64,000 bases of DNA from Phenylobacterium sp. Root700 (GTDB lineage: Bacteria; Pseudomonadota; Alphaproteobacteria; Caulobacterales; Caulobacteraceae). Within the stretch, counting starts at the first letter, position 1. Each line of letters begins with the position of its first letter. A program made the position numbers and the translations under genes. Below the pieces are notes generated by a model. The model was given only the letters and a program-made list of their open reading frames with translations, did no database searches and was not told where the DNA came from. Location of the stretch: positions 421,861 through 485,860 of the forward strand of contig NZ_LMHT01000022.1 in the NCBI RefSeq assembly GCF_001429025.1. The letters run 5' to 3'. Positions 10,349 to 21,509 of the stretch are shown here, piece after piece.

Positions 10349-10636
10349 CTATTCCACCACCTTGGGAACGACGAAGAAGCCGTCCACGGTCTTGGGCGCG
10401 TTGGAGAGCACCTTGGAGGCGTCGCCGCCCTCGGTGACCACGTCCTCGCGCATCGGCGCAGGCATGTGCACCGCCGAGGTCATCGGCTCGACACCGTCGG
10501 TGTCGACTTCGCTCAGTTGTTCGATCCAGGTCATGATGCCGTTCAGCTCGCTCGCGAGCTGTTCCAGCTTCTCCTCGGGCTCGGCGATCCGCGCGAGCCT
10601 CGCGACCTTACGGACGGTCGCGGCGTCGATGGCCAT
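10349..10636 (-). CDS. gatC: Glutamyl-tRNA(Gln) amidotransferase subunit C
   Basis: A 95-residue GatC, the belt subunit that holds GatA and GatB together. The sequence has the family opening [10 protein letters not shown], the [19 protein letters not shown] helix, and the conserved MREDVVTEG motif. AGGAGG precedes the ATG. It is the first gene of gatCA and is divergent from ruvX. Confidence 0.95.
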   Translation of the reverse strand: MAIDAATVRKVARLARIAEPEEKLEQLASELNGIMTWIEQLSEVDTDGVEPMTSAVHMPAPMREDVVTEGGDASKVLSNAPKTVDGFFVVPKVVE

Positions 10637-10714
10637 GGGGCCCTCCTAATGGTTCGAGGGAGGGGTTAGCCGTGTGGGCCTCCCTTTGACAAGCGATGAC
10701 CGCTATTGAGAGCC

Positions 10715-11188
10715 ATGGCCGTTGTCGAACTGACTGAAATTCCCGCCCTGATTCCCCGCTATTCAGCCCTGATCGGCCTCGATCTGGGCGAGAAGACCAT
10801 TGGCGTGGCGGTGTCCGACACCACCCGCATGGTGGCCAGCCCCTTGGAGCTGATCCGCAAGACCAAGTTCACCCAGGAGGCCAACCGGCTGTTCTCGCTG
10901 ATCGACGGGCGCGAGGTCGGCGCCATTGTCATCGGCCTGCCGATCAATATGGACGGCACCGAGGGCGTCCGTTGCCAGTCCAACCGCGCCTTCGCCCGCA
11001 ACCTGCTGCGGCTGCGCGAGATCCCGATCGCCTTCTGGGACGAGCGGATGTCGACCATGGCGGTGAACCGCTTCCTGATCGACCAATTGGACGCCAGCCG
11101 CGCAAAACGGGCCGGTCTGGTGGACCAGATGGCGGCCGCCTGGATCCTGCAGGGCGCGCTGGAACGCCTGCGATCTGTGGGTGAATGA
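10715..11188 (+). CDS. ruvX: Putative pre-16S rRNA nuclease / Holliday-junction resolvase YqgF
   Basis: A 157-residue RNase H-fold protein. The start is taken at the ATG at 10715; an in-frame TTG at 10706 is less likely. Motifs: GLDLGEKTIGVAVSD near the N-terminus, IVIGLPINMDGTEG in the middle, and DERMSTMAVNRFL with the acidic AGLVDQMAAAWIL at the end. These are the expected active-site carboxylates of the YqgF family, which acts in 16S rRNA 5' maturation. It is 48 bp ahead of pyrB and could be co-transcribed with it. Confidence 0.9.
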   Translation: MAVVELTEIPALIPRYSALIGLDLGEKTIGVAVSDTTRMVASPLELIRKTKFTQEANRLFSLIDGREVGAIVIGLPINMDGTEGVRCQSNRAFARNLLRLREIPIAFWDERMSTMAVNRFLIDQLDASRAKRAGLVDQMAAAWILQGALERLRSVGE

Positions 11189-11236
11189 GCGGCAACGCTT
11201 GGCGCCTCCCGCCAGGAGGCCTAAGACGCCGCTTTA

Positions 11237-12214
11237 ATGAGCGCAGCACCCACCGGTCTGAACGAGGTCCTTTCGAGGACCTTCCCCTTCCCGAAGCGTC
11301 ACTTCCTGTCCGTGGTCGATCTCAACCCTGTTGAGGTTTCCGGATTGCTGGATCTGGCCGACAGCTTCGTGTCCCTCAACAGGCAACATTCGAAAAAGCT
11401 CGACCTGCTCAAGGGTCGAACTTTGATGAACCTGTTCTTCGAGAACTCGACGCGAACCCAAAGCTCGTTCGAGCTGGCCGGCAAGCGGCTGGGCGCCGAC
11501 GTGGTCAATATGAGCCCGCGCTCGTCCTCGATCTCCAAGGGCGAGACCCTGATCGACACGGCGGTCACGCTGAACGCGATGCAGCCCGACCTGCTGGTCG
11601 TGCGGCATTCGTCCTCGGGGGCGGCTTCGCTGCTGTCGCAGAAGGTCACCTGCTCGGTGATCAACGCCGGCGACGGCCAGCACGAGCATCCAACCCAGGC
11701 GCTACTGGACATGCTGTCCATGCGCCGCGCCTTCGGCCGGATCGCCGGCCTGAAGATCGCGATCTGCGGCGACGTGCTGCACAGCCGGGTGGCGCGCTCG
11801 AACGTCGGGCTGTTGCAGATGATGGGCGCGGACGTGCGCCTGGTCGGCCCGCCGACCCTGATGCCCACCGACGCCGACCGTTGGGGCGTCGATGTCTATC
11901 ACGACATGCGCAAGGGCATCGCCGGCTGCGACGTGGTGATGATGCTGCGCCTGCAGCTTGAGCGCATGGACGGGGTCATGGCCCCCTCGCAGCGCGAGTA
12001 TTTCCGCTTCTACGGCCTGGACCGCGAGAAGCTGGCCTTCGCCTCCGACAATGTCCGGGTCATGCACCCCGGCCCGATGAACCGTGGGGTCGAGATCGAC
12101 TCCGACGTCGCCGACGATCTCGCCGTCTCGCTGATCCAGGATCAGGTGGAGATGGGCGTGGCCGCGCGCATGGCGGTGCTGGCCTCGCTCGCGGCGCGCC
12201 TGGACAACGACTGA
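11237..12214 (+). CDS. pyrB: Aspartate carbamoyltransferase catalytic subunit
   Basis: A 325-residue ATCase that makes carbamoyl-aspartate in pyrimidine synthesis. The carbamoyl-phosphate loop STRT is at 71-74, and the HPTQ motif at 151-154. It is longer at the N-terminus than E. coli PyrB, as in bacteria that use a class A ATCase made of PyrB plus a PyrC-like partner. No pyrI regulatory gene is nearby. It overlaps the next gene by one base (TGATG). The pyrC' gene two positions downstream is the expected structural partner. Confidence 0.95.
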   Translation: MSAAPTGLNEVLSRTFPFPKRHFLSVVDLNPVEVSGLLDLADSFVSLNRQHSKKLDLLKGRTLMNLFFENSTRTQSSFELAGKRLGADVVNMSPRSSSISKGETLIDTAVTLNAMQPDLLVVRHSSSGAASLLSQKVTCSVINAGDGQHEHPTQALLDMLSMRRAFGRIAGLKIAICGDVLHSRVARSNVGLLQMMGADVRLVGPPTLMPTDADRWGVDVYHDMRKGIAGCDVVMMLRLQLERMDGVMAPSQREYFRFYGLDREKLAFASDNVRVMHPGPMNRGVEIDSDVADDLAVSLIQDQVEMGVAARMAVLASLAARLDND

Positions 12215-12804
12215 TGAGCGCCATCGCCTCCGTCTGCGTGTTCTGCGGGGCGAGCCCCGGCGGAGACCCTGTCTATCGCGCCGCCGCCGAGGCCATGGGG
12301 CGGCAGATCGCCGAACGAGGCATGCGGCTGATCTATGGCGGGGCCAAGGTCGGGTTGATGGGCGCGGTCGCCGATGCGGCGCTGGACGCTGGAGCCGAGG
12401 TGATCGGGGTCCTGCCCCACGCCCTGAGCGACAAGGAAATCGCTCATACCGGCCTCACCCGCCTTGAGATCGTCGGCTCGATGCACGAGCGCAAGGCGCG
12501 GATGGCCGAACTTTCGGACGCCTTCATCGCCCTGCCCGGCGGCGCCGGCACCCTGGAGGAGATCTTCGAGATCTGGACCTGGGGCCAGCTCGGCTTCCAC
12601 GCCAAGCCGGCCGGGTTCCTGAACGTGCGCGGTTACTATGACGGCCTGCGCGGCTTTGTGGACCATGCGGTCGGCGAGGCGTTCCTGAGGGCCCCGCACC
12701 GCGACATGCTGATTTTCCGCGAGGACTGCGTGGAGATGCTGGACGCGCTAGGCGCCTACGTCCCGCCCGTCGTCGAAAAATGGATCGGACGCCCAGAACT
12801 ATGA
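12214..12804 (+). CDS. LOG family nucleoside 5'-monophosphate phosphoribohydrolase
   Basis: A 196-residue LOG-type (LONELY GUY, TIGR00730) Rossmann-like protein. The signature PGGAGTLEE lies at 108-116 and the paired Arg93-Lys94 (HERKARM) upstream, both catalytic/substrate-binding in the family. LOG enzymes cleave the N-glycosidic bond of nucleoside monophosphates such as AMP or cytokinin riboside monophosphates. The gene is wedged between pyrB and pyrC' with stop/start overlaps on both sides, so it is translationally coupled to pyrimidine genes. That suggests a nucleotide-salvage role, which is inference. Confidence 0.85.
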   Translation: MSAIASVCVFCGASPGGDPVYRAAAEAMGRQIAERGMRLIYGGAKVGLMGAVADAALDAGAEVIGVLPHALSDKEIAHTGLTRLEIVGSMHERKARMAELSDAFIALPGGAGTLEEIFEIWTWGQLGFHAKPAGFLNVRGYYDGLRGFVDHAVGEAFLRAPHRDMLIFREDCVEMLDALGAYVPPVVEKWIGRPEL

Positions 12805-14093
12805 CCCAACGCCCGACCGCCTTTGTGAACGCCCGCCTCGTCGATCCGGCCAGCGGCTGGGACGGCCCTGGCGCGCTGCTGATCCGTGACGGCAAGATCG
12901 CCGATGTCGCCCAGGGCGGCGACCTTGGCACGCTCTCGGCCGACATCGACGTGATCGACGCCCGCGGCGCGATGCTGGCCCCGGGCCTGGTCGATATCCG
13001 CGTGAAGACCGGCGAGCCCGGCGCGGAGACCAAGGAGACCCTGAAGTCGGCGGCCCTGGCCGCGGCGGCCGGCGGCGTCACCTCCATCGTCCTGCAGCCC
13101 GACACCGATCCGGTGATCGACGAAGCCTCGGTGGTGGACTTCATCCTGCGCCGCACCCGCGACATCGAACTGGTCCATGTCTATCCGGCTGGCGCGGCCA
13201 CCAAGGGCTGTAAGGGCGAACGCATGGCCGAGATCGGACTGATGCGCGAAGCCGGCTGCCTCTATGTGACCGACGCCGACCGGCCGATCGTCAATTCCAA
13301 GGTGATGCAACGGGTCCTGGCCTACGCCAAGAGCTTCGACACCCTGGTCGCCCACCGCCCGGCCGACCCCTGGCTGTCGGCCGGAGCCGTCGCCACCGCC
13401 AGCGAGTTCGCCGGCCGCATGGGCCTGTCCAGCGTGCCGCCGATCGCCGAGAAGATCATGCTGGAGCGCGACCTGGCCCTGGTCGAACTGACCGGCGCGC
13501 GGTTCCTGGTCGACCAGATCACCACCGCCTGCGCGCTGGAAAGCCTGGCGCGCGGCAAGGCGAAGGGCCTGCCGGTCACCGCCACCACCTCGATCAACCA
13601 CCTGTCGTTCAACGAGATCGACATCGGCGACTACCGCACCTTCCTGAAGTTCGACCCGCCGGTGCGCGGCGAGGACGACCGGCAGGCGACCATCGAGGCC
13701 CTGGCCTCGGGCCTGATCGACATCGTGGTCTCCGCCCACGCCCCGGCCCCGGCCGAGGACAAGCGCCTGCCCTATGACGAGGCCGCGCCCGGCGCCGTTG
13801 GCTTGCAGACCCTGCTGCCCGCCCTGCTCGCCTTCCACCATGACGGCCGCATTCCGCTGGTGGACCTGATGCGCACGGTGACCAGCCGCCCCGCCGAACT
13901 GCTGGGCCTGGCCGCCGGTCGCCTGGCCAAGGGCGCGCCCGCCGACCTGGTGCTCTGCGACCTCAACGCCCCCATCGTGGTCGACCTGGACAAGCTGAAG
14001 TCCAAGTCCCGCAACTCGCCCTTCGACGGCCGCCGGCTGTTCGGCGAGGTGCAGATGACGATTGTTGATGGGCGGGTCGTGTATCGGGTCTGA
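12801..14093 (+). CDS. pyrC': Dihydroorotase-like PyrC', predicted catalytically inactive ATCase partner
   Basis: A 430-residue dihydroorotase homologue. The ATG at 12801 overlaps the stop of the LOG gene (ATGA). The overall fold is retained, with [20 protein letters not shown], a late SINHLSF and the [13 protein letters not shown] region. However, the metal-binding His-x-His of active enzymes is Arg67-x-Lys69 (DIRVK), and the catalytic Asp of the Asp-His-Ala-Pro motif is Ala312. In Pseudomonas an inactive PyrC' is needed to assemble ATCase with PyrB. The same role is inferred here. A true dihydroorotase should be encoded elsewhere in the genome. Confidence 0.88.
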   Translation: MTQRPTAFVNARLVDPASGWDGPGALLIRDGKIADVAQGGDLGTLSADIDVIDARGAMLAPGLVDIRVKTGEPGAETKETLKSAALAAAAGGVTSIVLQPDTDPVIDEASVVDFILRRTRDIELVHVYPAGAATKGCKGERMAEIGLMREAGCLYVTDADRPIVNSKVMQRVLAYAKSFDTLVAHRPADPWLSAGAVATASEFAGRMGLSSVPPIAEKIMLERDLALVELTGARFLVDQITTACALESLARGKAKGLPVTATTSINHLSFNEIDIGDYRTFLKFDPPVRGEDDRQATIEALASGLIDIVVSAHAPAPAEDKRLPYDEAAPGAVGLQTLLPALLAFHHDGRIPLVDLMRTVTSRPAELLGLAAGRLAKGAPADLVLCDLNAPIVVDLDKLKSKSRNSPFDGRRLFGEVQMTIVDGRVVYRV

Positions 14094-14217
14094 CAGACCG
14101 ACCCCAACCAAGAACAATTGACGAACAATCTCCTTCGCTAGAAGCTTGGCCTTGACGCTGGGCGGATGACGGCGCGCGCGAGCGCGGCTACCACTGGGCT
14201 GACGAGAGGGAACGCCG

Positions 14218-14865
14218 ATGCCTGATTCACTCAGCCCTATGCTGATCGCCGCCGCCGTCGTGGGAGGCTATCTGCTGGGCTCGATCCCCTTTGGCCTGAT
14301 CGCCGCCAAGCTGGGCGGCCAGGGCGATATCCGCTCCATCGGTTCAGGCAATATCGGCGCGACCAATGTCCTGCGCACCGGCCGTAAGGACCTGGCGCTG
14401 ATCACCCTGCTGGGCGACGGCGGCAAGGGCGCGGTGGCGGTGCTCATCGCCTGGCTGCTGACCCGCAACGCCGGGGCGCAGGCGCAGGCTCAGTTGACGG
14501 CCCTAGCCGGCGGGTCGGCGTTCCTGGGCCACCTGTTCCCGGTCTGGTTGGGCTTCAAGGGCGGCAAGGGCGTGGCGACCTTCTTCGGCACCCTGCTGGC
14601 CGCCGCCTGGCCCGTGGGTCTGGCGGCCGGGGCGACCTGGATCGCCATGTTCTTCATCTTCCGGCTGTCGTCGCTGGCGGGCCTGACCGCGGCGGCCCTG
14701 GCGCCGATCCTGGCGCTGTTCGTGTTCGACCGCCCCTACCCGATCGCGGTGATGGCGCTGGTCATGGCGGTGCTGATCTTCATCCGCCACAAGGACAATA
14801 TCGGCCGCTTGCTGAAGGGCGAGGAACCCAAGAGCGGCTCGGCTAAGAAAAAAGACCCTGCGTGA
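14218..14865 (+). CDS. plsY: Acyl-phosphate:glycerol-3-phosphate acyltransferase PlsY
   Basis: A 215-residue integral membrane enzyme with about five hydrophobic helices. It acylates glycerol-3-phosphate at sn-1 using acyl-phosphate from PlsX, the first step of phospholipid synthesis. Family motifs are present: GSGNIGATN with following RTGRKDLALITLLGDGGKG, and the later LGFKGGKGVAT. The C-terminal tail is Lys-rich and ends at a point where a remnant of dprA begins in another frame. A 124-bp gap separates it from pyrC'. Confidence 0.92.
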   Translation: MPDSLSPMLIAAAVVGGYLLGSIPFGLIAAKLGGQGDIRSIGSGNIGATNVLRTGRKDLALITLLGDGGKGAVAVLIAWLLTRNAGAQAQAQLTALAGGSAFLGHLFPVWLGFKGGKGVATFFGTLLAAAWPVGLAAGATWIAMFFIFRLSSLAGLTAAALAPILALFVFDRPYPIAVMALVMAVLIFIRHKDNIGRLLKGEEPKSGSAKKKDPA

Positions 14866-15187
14866 TCCGCGCGCGCGGGGAACCAACGACCTGATCCGCC
14901 AGGGCGCGGCGCTGTGCGAGGGCGTGGAAGACGTGCTGCGTGCGCTGGAGAGCTTCGGCGGGTTCCGCGAGCCGGAACGGCCCTTCGCCCCGTCGCCAGT
15001 TCCGGACACCGAAATCGACGCCGTGCGCGAGCGAGTCGCCGCCCTGCTGTCGCCCACACCGGTCTCTCGTGATGAGCTGGTGAGGGCGGCTGGCGCCCCG
15101 GCCTCAGTGGTTTTCGCGGCCCTGGTGGAGCTCACCCTGGCGGGCCGGGCGGAATTGTTGCCGGGCGGATTGGTCGCGGGGCTCTAA
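14864..15187 (+). pseudogene. dprA: C-terminal remnant of dprA (DNA processing protein A)
   Basis: Reading from 14864, directly overlapping the plsY stop, the frame encodes DPRARGTNDLIRQGAALCEG. This is the end of the DprA Rossmann domain (usual context: SPLDPRARGTNDLI). It is followed by about 85 residues matching the DprA winged-helix C-domain (EIDAVRERVAALL, then SRDELVRAAG). The first roughly two thirds of a normal DprA, including the ssDNA/RecA-binding fold, is missing. The usual order plsY-dprA-topA is otherwise kept, so this looks like an internal deletion rather than gene loss by drift. A GTG at 14924 could allow an 87-residue product. Confidence 0.8.
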
Positions 15188-15337
15188 AGAGCCCCGGTTT
15201 TCAGAAGGTGGGCGCCTATCCAAACGTGCGCCTTGCCTAATTCCTCAGGCTGGTTGACACAGCCTAGGCGCCTCCCTCACCTTTCGCGCCCTTGAATTTC
15301 GGGCCTCCTGCCCGGGACGCCCCTATATAGAGCGCCC

Positions 15338-18016
<2,679 letters not shown>

Positions 18017-18024
18017 GTCGTTGA

Positions 18025-18044
18025 GGCGGCCTTAACCGGCCGCC
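18025..18044 (+). terminator. GC-rich hairpin after topA
   Basis: Stem GGCGGCC / GGCCGCC (18025-18031 with 18038-18044) just after the topA stop. There is no T-run, so termination is uncertain. Confidence 0.4.
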
Positions 18045-18075
18045 GGCAACCTGCGCGCGAGCCAGGGAGCCCAGC

Positions 18076-18405
18076 ATGCCGGAGACGCCGACATTCGGCC
18101 GCCGCCAGCCCAAAGCGTTCGCGCCGCCCGCTCGGAGCGGGCGCGTTCCGAGCTTGGCTGAACTCGGTGTCGCCCCGGCCGACGCAGATGCCCAGGAACT
18201 TGAAGCCTGGCGCCAAGCGCAACGCGAGAAACGGCGCCGGGCCTATCTGCGCCAGTTCACCGGCCTGAGAGGCGTGGGTTTTGGACTCCTGCTCTGCAGC
18301 GTCATCCTGAAGTTGGCCGACCTGAATGTGCTCAGCCTGATCCCAGGGACTCTCGCCCCGATTTTCATGTTCGTCGGCTGGCGCCGCAATCGAGCGGCGG
18401 ACTGA
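18076..18405 (+). CDS. Small membrane protein of unknown function
   Basis: A 109-residue protein. The first 70 residues are polar, with an acidic ELEAWRQAQREKRRRAYLRQ amphipathic stretch. Two hydrophobic helices then follow (GVGFGLLLCSVILKLADL and LIPGTLAPIFMFVGW). There is no signal peptide. It lies between topA and rnr on the same strand, probably in one transcript. No family is recognised. Confidence 0.65.
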   Translation: MPETPTFGRRQPKAFAPPARSGRVPSLAELGVAPADADAQELEAWRQAQREKRRRAYLRQFTGLRGVGFGLLLCSVILKLADLNVLSLIPGTLAPIFMFVGWRRNRAAD

Positions 18406-18463
18406 AACCGGCGTCGCTCGATAGTCCGTCGCGAAAACACATCGCAGCGGCTATCTAGGGACC

Positions 18464-20782
18464 ATGGCCAAGTCTCGCACGCCCAAGTCCGCACGGTTCG
18501 CCCCCAAGACCGAAAGGCCGCCCCAGGGGCTGCCCGATCGCGAAACCCTGCTGAAGTTCGTCCGCGAGGCCGGTGAGACCGACAAGGCCGACATGGCCCG
18601 CGCCTTCGGCCTGAAGGGCAACGACCGCCGCGCCCTGCGCGACATGCTCAAGGAACTCGAGACCTCCGGCGCGCTCGGCAAGCGTGGCCGCAAGGGCTTC
18701 TCCGAGGCCGGCGCCGTGCCGCCGGTCGGCGTCGTGGACGTGGTCGAGCGCGATCCGGACGGCGACCTGCTGGTGAAGCTCGTCAAGGGCGACGACGTCC
18801 CGCTGGTGCGGCTGGCCCCCGACCGCACAGGCGCCGTGGGCGGCGCGCCGGGCCTGGGCGACCGGATGCTAGTGCGCTTCGAAAGGCTGGAGAACGGCGA
18901 ACTCGAAGCGCGGGTGATCAAGCGCCTGGGCCAAAGCGCCCACCGCATCCTCGGCGTCGTCCGCAAGGAGAACAAGCAGGTCCGCGTGGAGCCCGTCGAT
19001 CGCCGCTCCAAGGAGAGCATGATCCTGGTCCCGGCCGAGGCCGCGAACCTCAGCGACGGCGATCTGGTTCTGGCCCAGGTCACGGTCGAGGAGCGCTATG
19101 GCCCCAAGCGCGGCAAGGTGCTGGAGGTCGTCGGCCGCGTCGACCAGCCGCGCGCCGCCTCGCTGATCGCCATCCATTCGCACGGCATCCCCACCGGCTT
19201 CAGCCAAGACGCCGAAGCCGAGGCCGAGGCCGCCGAGGCCCCGACCCTGAAGGGGCGCGAGGACCTGCGCGCGGTCCCGCTGGTCACCATCGACCCGCCG
19301 GACGCCCGCGACCACGACGACGCCGTCTATGCCGAGCCCGACACCGATCCGGCGAACGAGGGCGGCTGGATCGTCTGGGTCGCCATCGCCGATGTCGCGG
19401 CCTATGTCCGCTCCGACTCAGCCCTGGACCGCGACGCCCGCGACAAGGGCAACTCGACCTACTTCCCCGACCGCGTCGAACCGATGCTGCCCGAGCGGCT
19501 GTCGGCGGGCCTCTGTTCGCTGCGGCAGGGCGAGAACCGCGCCTGCCTGGCCGTGCGGATGGTGTTCGGCAAGGACGGCCGCAAGCGTTCGCACAAGTTC
19601 ATCCGCGGCCTGATGCGCTCGGCCGCCAAGCTCTCCTACGAACAGGCCCAGCGCGCGATCGACGGCTTCCCCGACGACCAGACCAACCCCCTGCTGGAAC
19701 CGATCATCAAGCCGCTGTGGGCGGCCTATGAGACGATGATGAAGGGCCGCCGCGCCCGCTCGCCGCTGGCCATCGAGAGCCAGGAGCGCAAGATCGTCAT
19801 CAACGCCGAGGGCGAAGTCACCTCGATCACGCCGCGCGCCGCGCTGGAGGCCCACAAGCTGATCGAGGAGATGATGGTCCAGGCCAATGTCTGCGCCGCC
19901 GAGACCCTGGAGCAGAAGAAGACCCCGCTGATCTACCGGATCCACGACACCCCCAGCCAGGAGAAGGTCCAGTCGCTGGCAGAGTTCCTGCAAACGCTGG
20001 GGATCGCCTGGAACAAGGGCGAGGCGCCGCGCACCGACCGCTTCAACAAGCTGCTGGAAGAGACCCGCGAGGGTCCCAGCGCCCAGATCATCAACGAGGT
20101 CGTACTGCGCACCCAGATGCAGGCGATCTATTCGACCGAGAACATCGGCCACTTCGGCCTGAACCTCGACCGCTACGCCCACTTCACCTCGCCGATCCGC
20201 CGCTATGCCGACCTGATCGTGCACCGTGCGCTGATCCGGGCCCTGGGGCTGGGCGACGACGGCATCACCGACCGCGACATCTCGCAGATGAAGGACACCG
20301 CCGAGCGGATCACCTTCGCCGAGCGGCGCTCCATGGCCGCCGAGCGCGACGCCACCGACCGCTATGTGGCGTCCTTCCTCTCCGACCGGGTGGGCGCAGA
20401 GTTCCCCGGCCGCATCACCGGCGTCACCCGCTTTGGCCTGTTCGTCCGGCTGGACGAAACCGGCGCTGACGGCCTGGTCCCGGTCTCGACCCTGGGCGAC
20501 GAGTATTTCGTCCACGACGACAAGGCCCACGCCCTGGTCGGCGAACGCACCGGCCGGCGCTGGCCGCTCGGAACCTCGGTTCAGGTGAAACTGAAGGAAG
20601 CCGCGCCCATCACCGGCGGGCTGGTCTTCGAGATGATCAGCGAGCCCCTGCCCGTCGATCCGAACGCCCCTCGGCCCCGGCTAGGCATGCGAGCTCGCAC
20701 CCCCTTCACCGGCCCCAAGCGTGGTGGCGGCGCTGGACGGCCGCCCGGCAAGGCCAAGTCGAAAAGCGGAAAGCGCCGCTAG
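18464..20782 (+). CDS. rnr: Ribonuclease R
   Basis: A 772-residue 3'-5' exoribonuclease of the RNB family, which degrades structured RNA. It has an N-terminal winged-helix segment (DRETLLKFVREAGETDKADMARAF), cold-shock-like domains, and an RNB catalytic domain with the acidic cluster DPPDARDHDDAVYAE. Further conserved pieces are YFPDRVEPMLPERL and HFTSPIRRYADLIVHR, followed by an S1 domain (FPGRITGVTRFGLFVRLDE) and a basic C-terminal tail. The position after topA is common in alphaproteobacteria. Confidence 0.95.
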   Translation: MAKSRTPKSARFAPKTERPPQGLPDRETLLKFVREAGETDKADMARAFGLKGNDRRALRDMLKELETSGALGKRGRKGFSEAGAVPPVGVVDVVERDPDGDLLVKLVKGDDVPLVRLAPDRTGAVGGAPGLGDRMLVRFERLENGELEARVIKRLGQSAHRILGVVRKENKQVRVEPVDRRSKESMILVPAEAANLSDGDLVLAQVTVEERYGPKRGKVLEVVGRVDQPRAASLIAIHSHGIPTGFSQDAEAEAEAAEAPTLKGREDLRAVPLVTIDPPDARDHDDAVYAEPDTDPANEGGWIVWVAIADVAAYVRSDSALDRDARDKGNSTYFPDRVEPMLPERLSAGLCSLRQGENRACLAVRMVFGKDGRKRSHKFIRGLMRSAAKLSYEQAQRAIDGFPDDQTNPLLEPIIKPLWAAYETMMKGRRARSPLAIESQERKIVINAEGEVTSITPRAALEAHKLIEEMMVQANVCAAETLEQKKTPLIYRIHDTPSQEKVQSLAEFLQTLGIAWNKGEAPRTDRFNKLLEETREGPSAQIINEVVLRTQMQAIYSTENIGHFGLNLDRYAHFTSPIRRYADLIVHRALIRALGLGDDGITDRDISQMKDTAERITFAERRSMAAERDATDRYVASFLSDRVGAEFPGRITGVTRFGLFVRLDETGADGLVPVSTLGDEYFVHDDKAHALVGERTGRRWPLGTSVQVKLKEAAPITGGLVFEMISEPLPVDPNAPRPRLGMRARTPFTGPKRGGGAGRPPGKAKSKSGKRR

Positions 20783-20843
20783 CGCGCTGATGGCTCGCCA
20801 ATAGATTTGCGAAGCTTCACTGGAAGAACGGCGTAATCATTAC

Positions 20844-21467
20844 ATGAACAAGAAAATGGGCGTTTCAGTCGCGGTCATCGCTCTCCTGGCGGCGGGAGGC
20901 CTGTATCTGCTCGTGAAGCCGGCAGGGGACGCGCCGGCTCCCGCCATGCCCGCCCCTGCACCCGTGGCGTCTGCAGGGCCGGCGACCGCGCCGGTCGATC
21001 AAGCGGCGACAGCCGGTCAGGTTGCGTTCGACGCCAAGAACTCAACATTCACGCTCGATGGACAATCCGTAACTCTGAAGAACGGCACATCGAGCATCCC
21101 GTCGGCTCCAGGGTCCGCGAGTTCAACAACCACGCGATATTTTGGCGATGATGGACGCGGCGATCTCAATAACGACGGCCAAGAAGACATAGCCTTCATT
21201 GTCACCCAAGACGCGGGCGGCAGCGGCCTCTTCTATTATGTCGTGGCCGCGATGAAGGAAGCCGATGGCTATAAGACCACCAATGGATTTTTCATCGGCG
21301 ACCGCATCGCTCCGCAGTCGATCACCATTCCACGGAACTCAAACGAGCTCCAAGTCAACTTCGCTAACCGCCAGCCGGGGGAGCCCATGACGGCTCCACC
21401 GACGGTGGGGCGCGTTCTGCTTCTCAAAGTGACGCCGCAAGGCGTGCTTGAGGGCCTGATGAAATAG
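20844..21467 (+). CDS. Membrane-anchored protein with a calcium-loop-like motif
   Basis: A 207-residue protein. A single N-terminal helix (about 7-24) is followed by a Pro/Ala linker and a globular domain outside the membrane. Residues 107-115 read DLNNDGQED, which resembles a DxNxDGxxD calcium-binding loop as in dockerin or EF-hand repeats. The gene uses noticeably more A/T-ending codons than its neighbours rnr and ybaL, which may point to recent acquisition. No family is recognised with confidence. Confidence 0.65.
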   Translation: MNKKMGVSVAVIALLAAGGLYLLVKPAGDAPAPAMPAPAPVASAGPATAPVDQAATAGQVAFDAKNSTFTLDGQSVTLKNGTSSIPSAPGSASSTTTRYFGDDGRGDLNNDGQEDIAFIVTQDAGGSGLFYYVVAAMKEADGYKTTNGFFIGDRIAPQSITIPRNSNELQVNFANRQPGEPMTAPPTVGRVLLLKVTPQGVLEGLMK

Positions 21468-21468
21468 G

Positions 21469-21488
21469 CCCTCTCGGACGAGGGCTTC
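21469..21488 (+). terminator. Weak terminator hairpin
   Basis: Stem GCCCTC / GAGGGC (21469-21474 with 21481-21486) right after the preceding stop, followed by only TT. Confidence 0.45.
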
Positions 21489-21509
21489 CCACCACGGGTT
21501 CCGGCGCCG

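Noticed and set aside
8836..10437. Plus-strand open frame opposite gatA
   Set aside because: Shadow frame of gatA and gatC; low-complexity translation.
14094..14217. Small gene between pyrC' and plsY
   Set aside because: No frame with a start, ribosome site and reasonable length; read as spacer.
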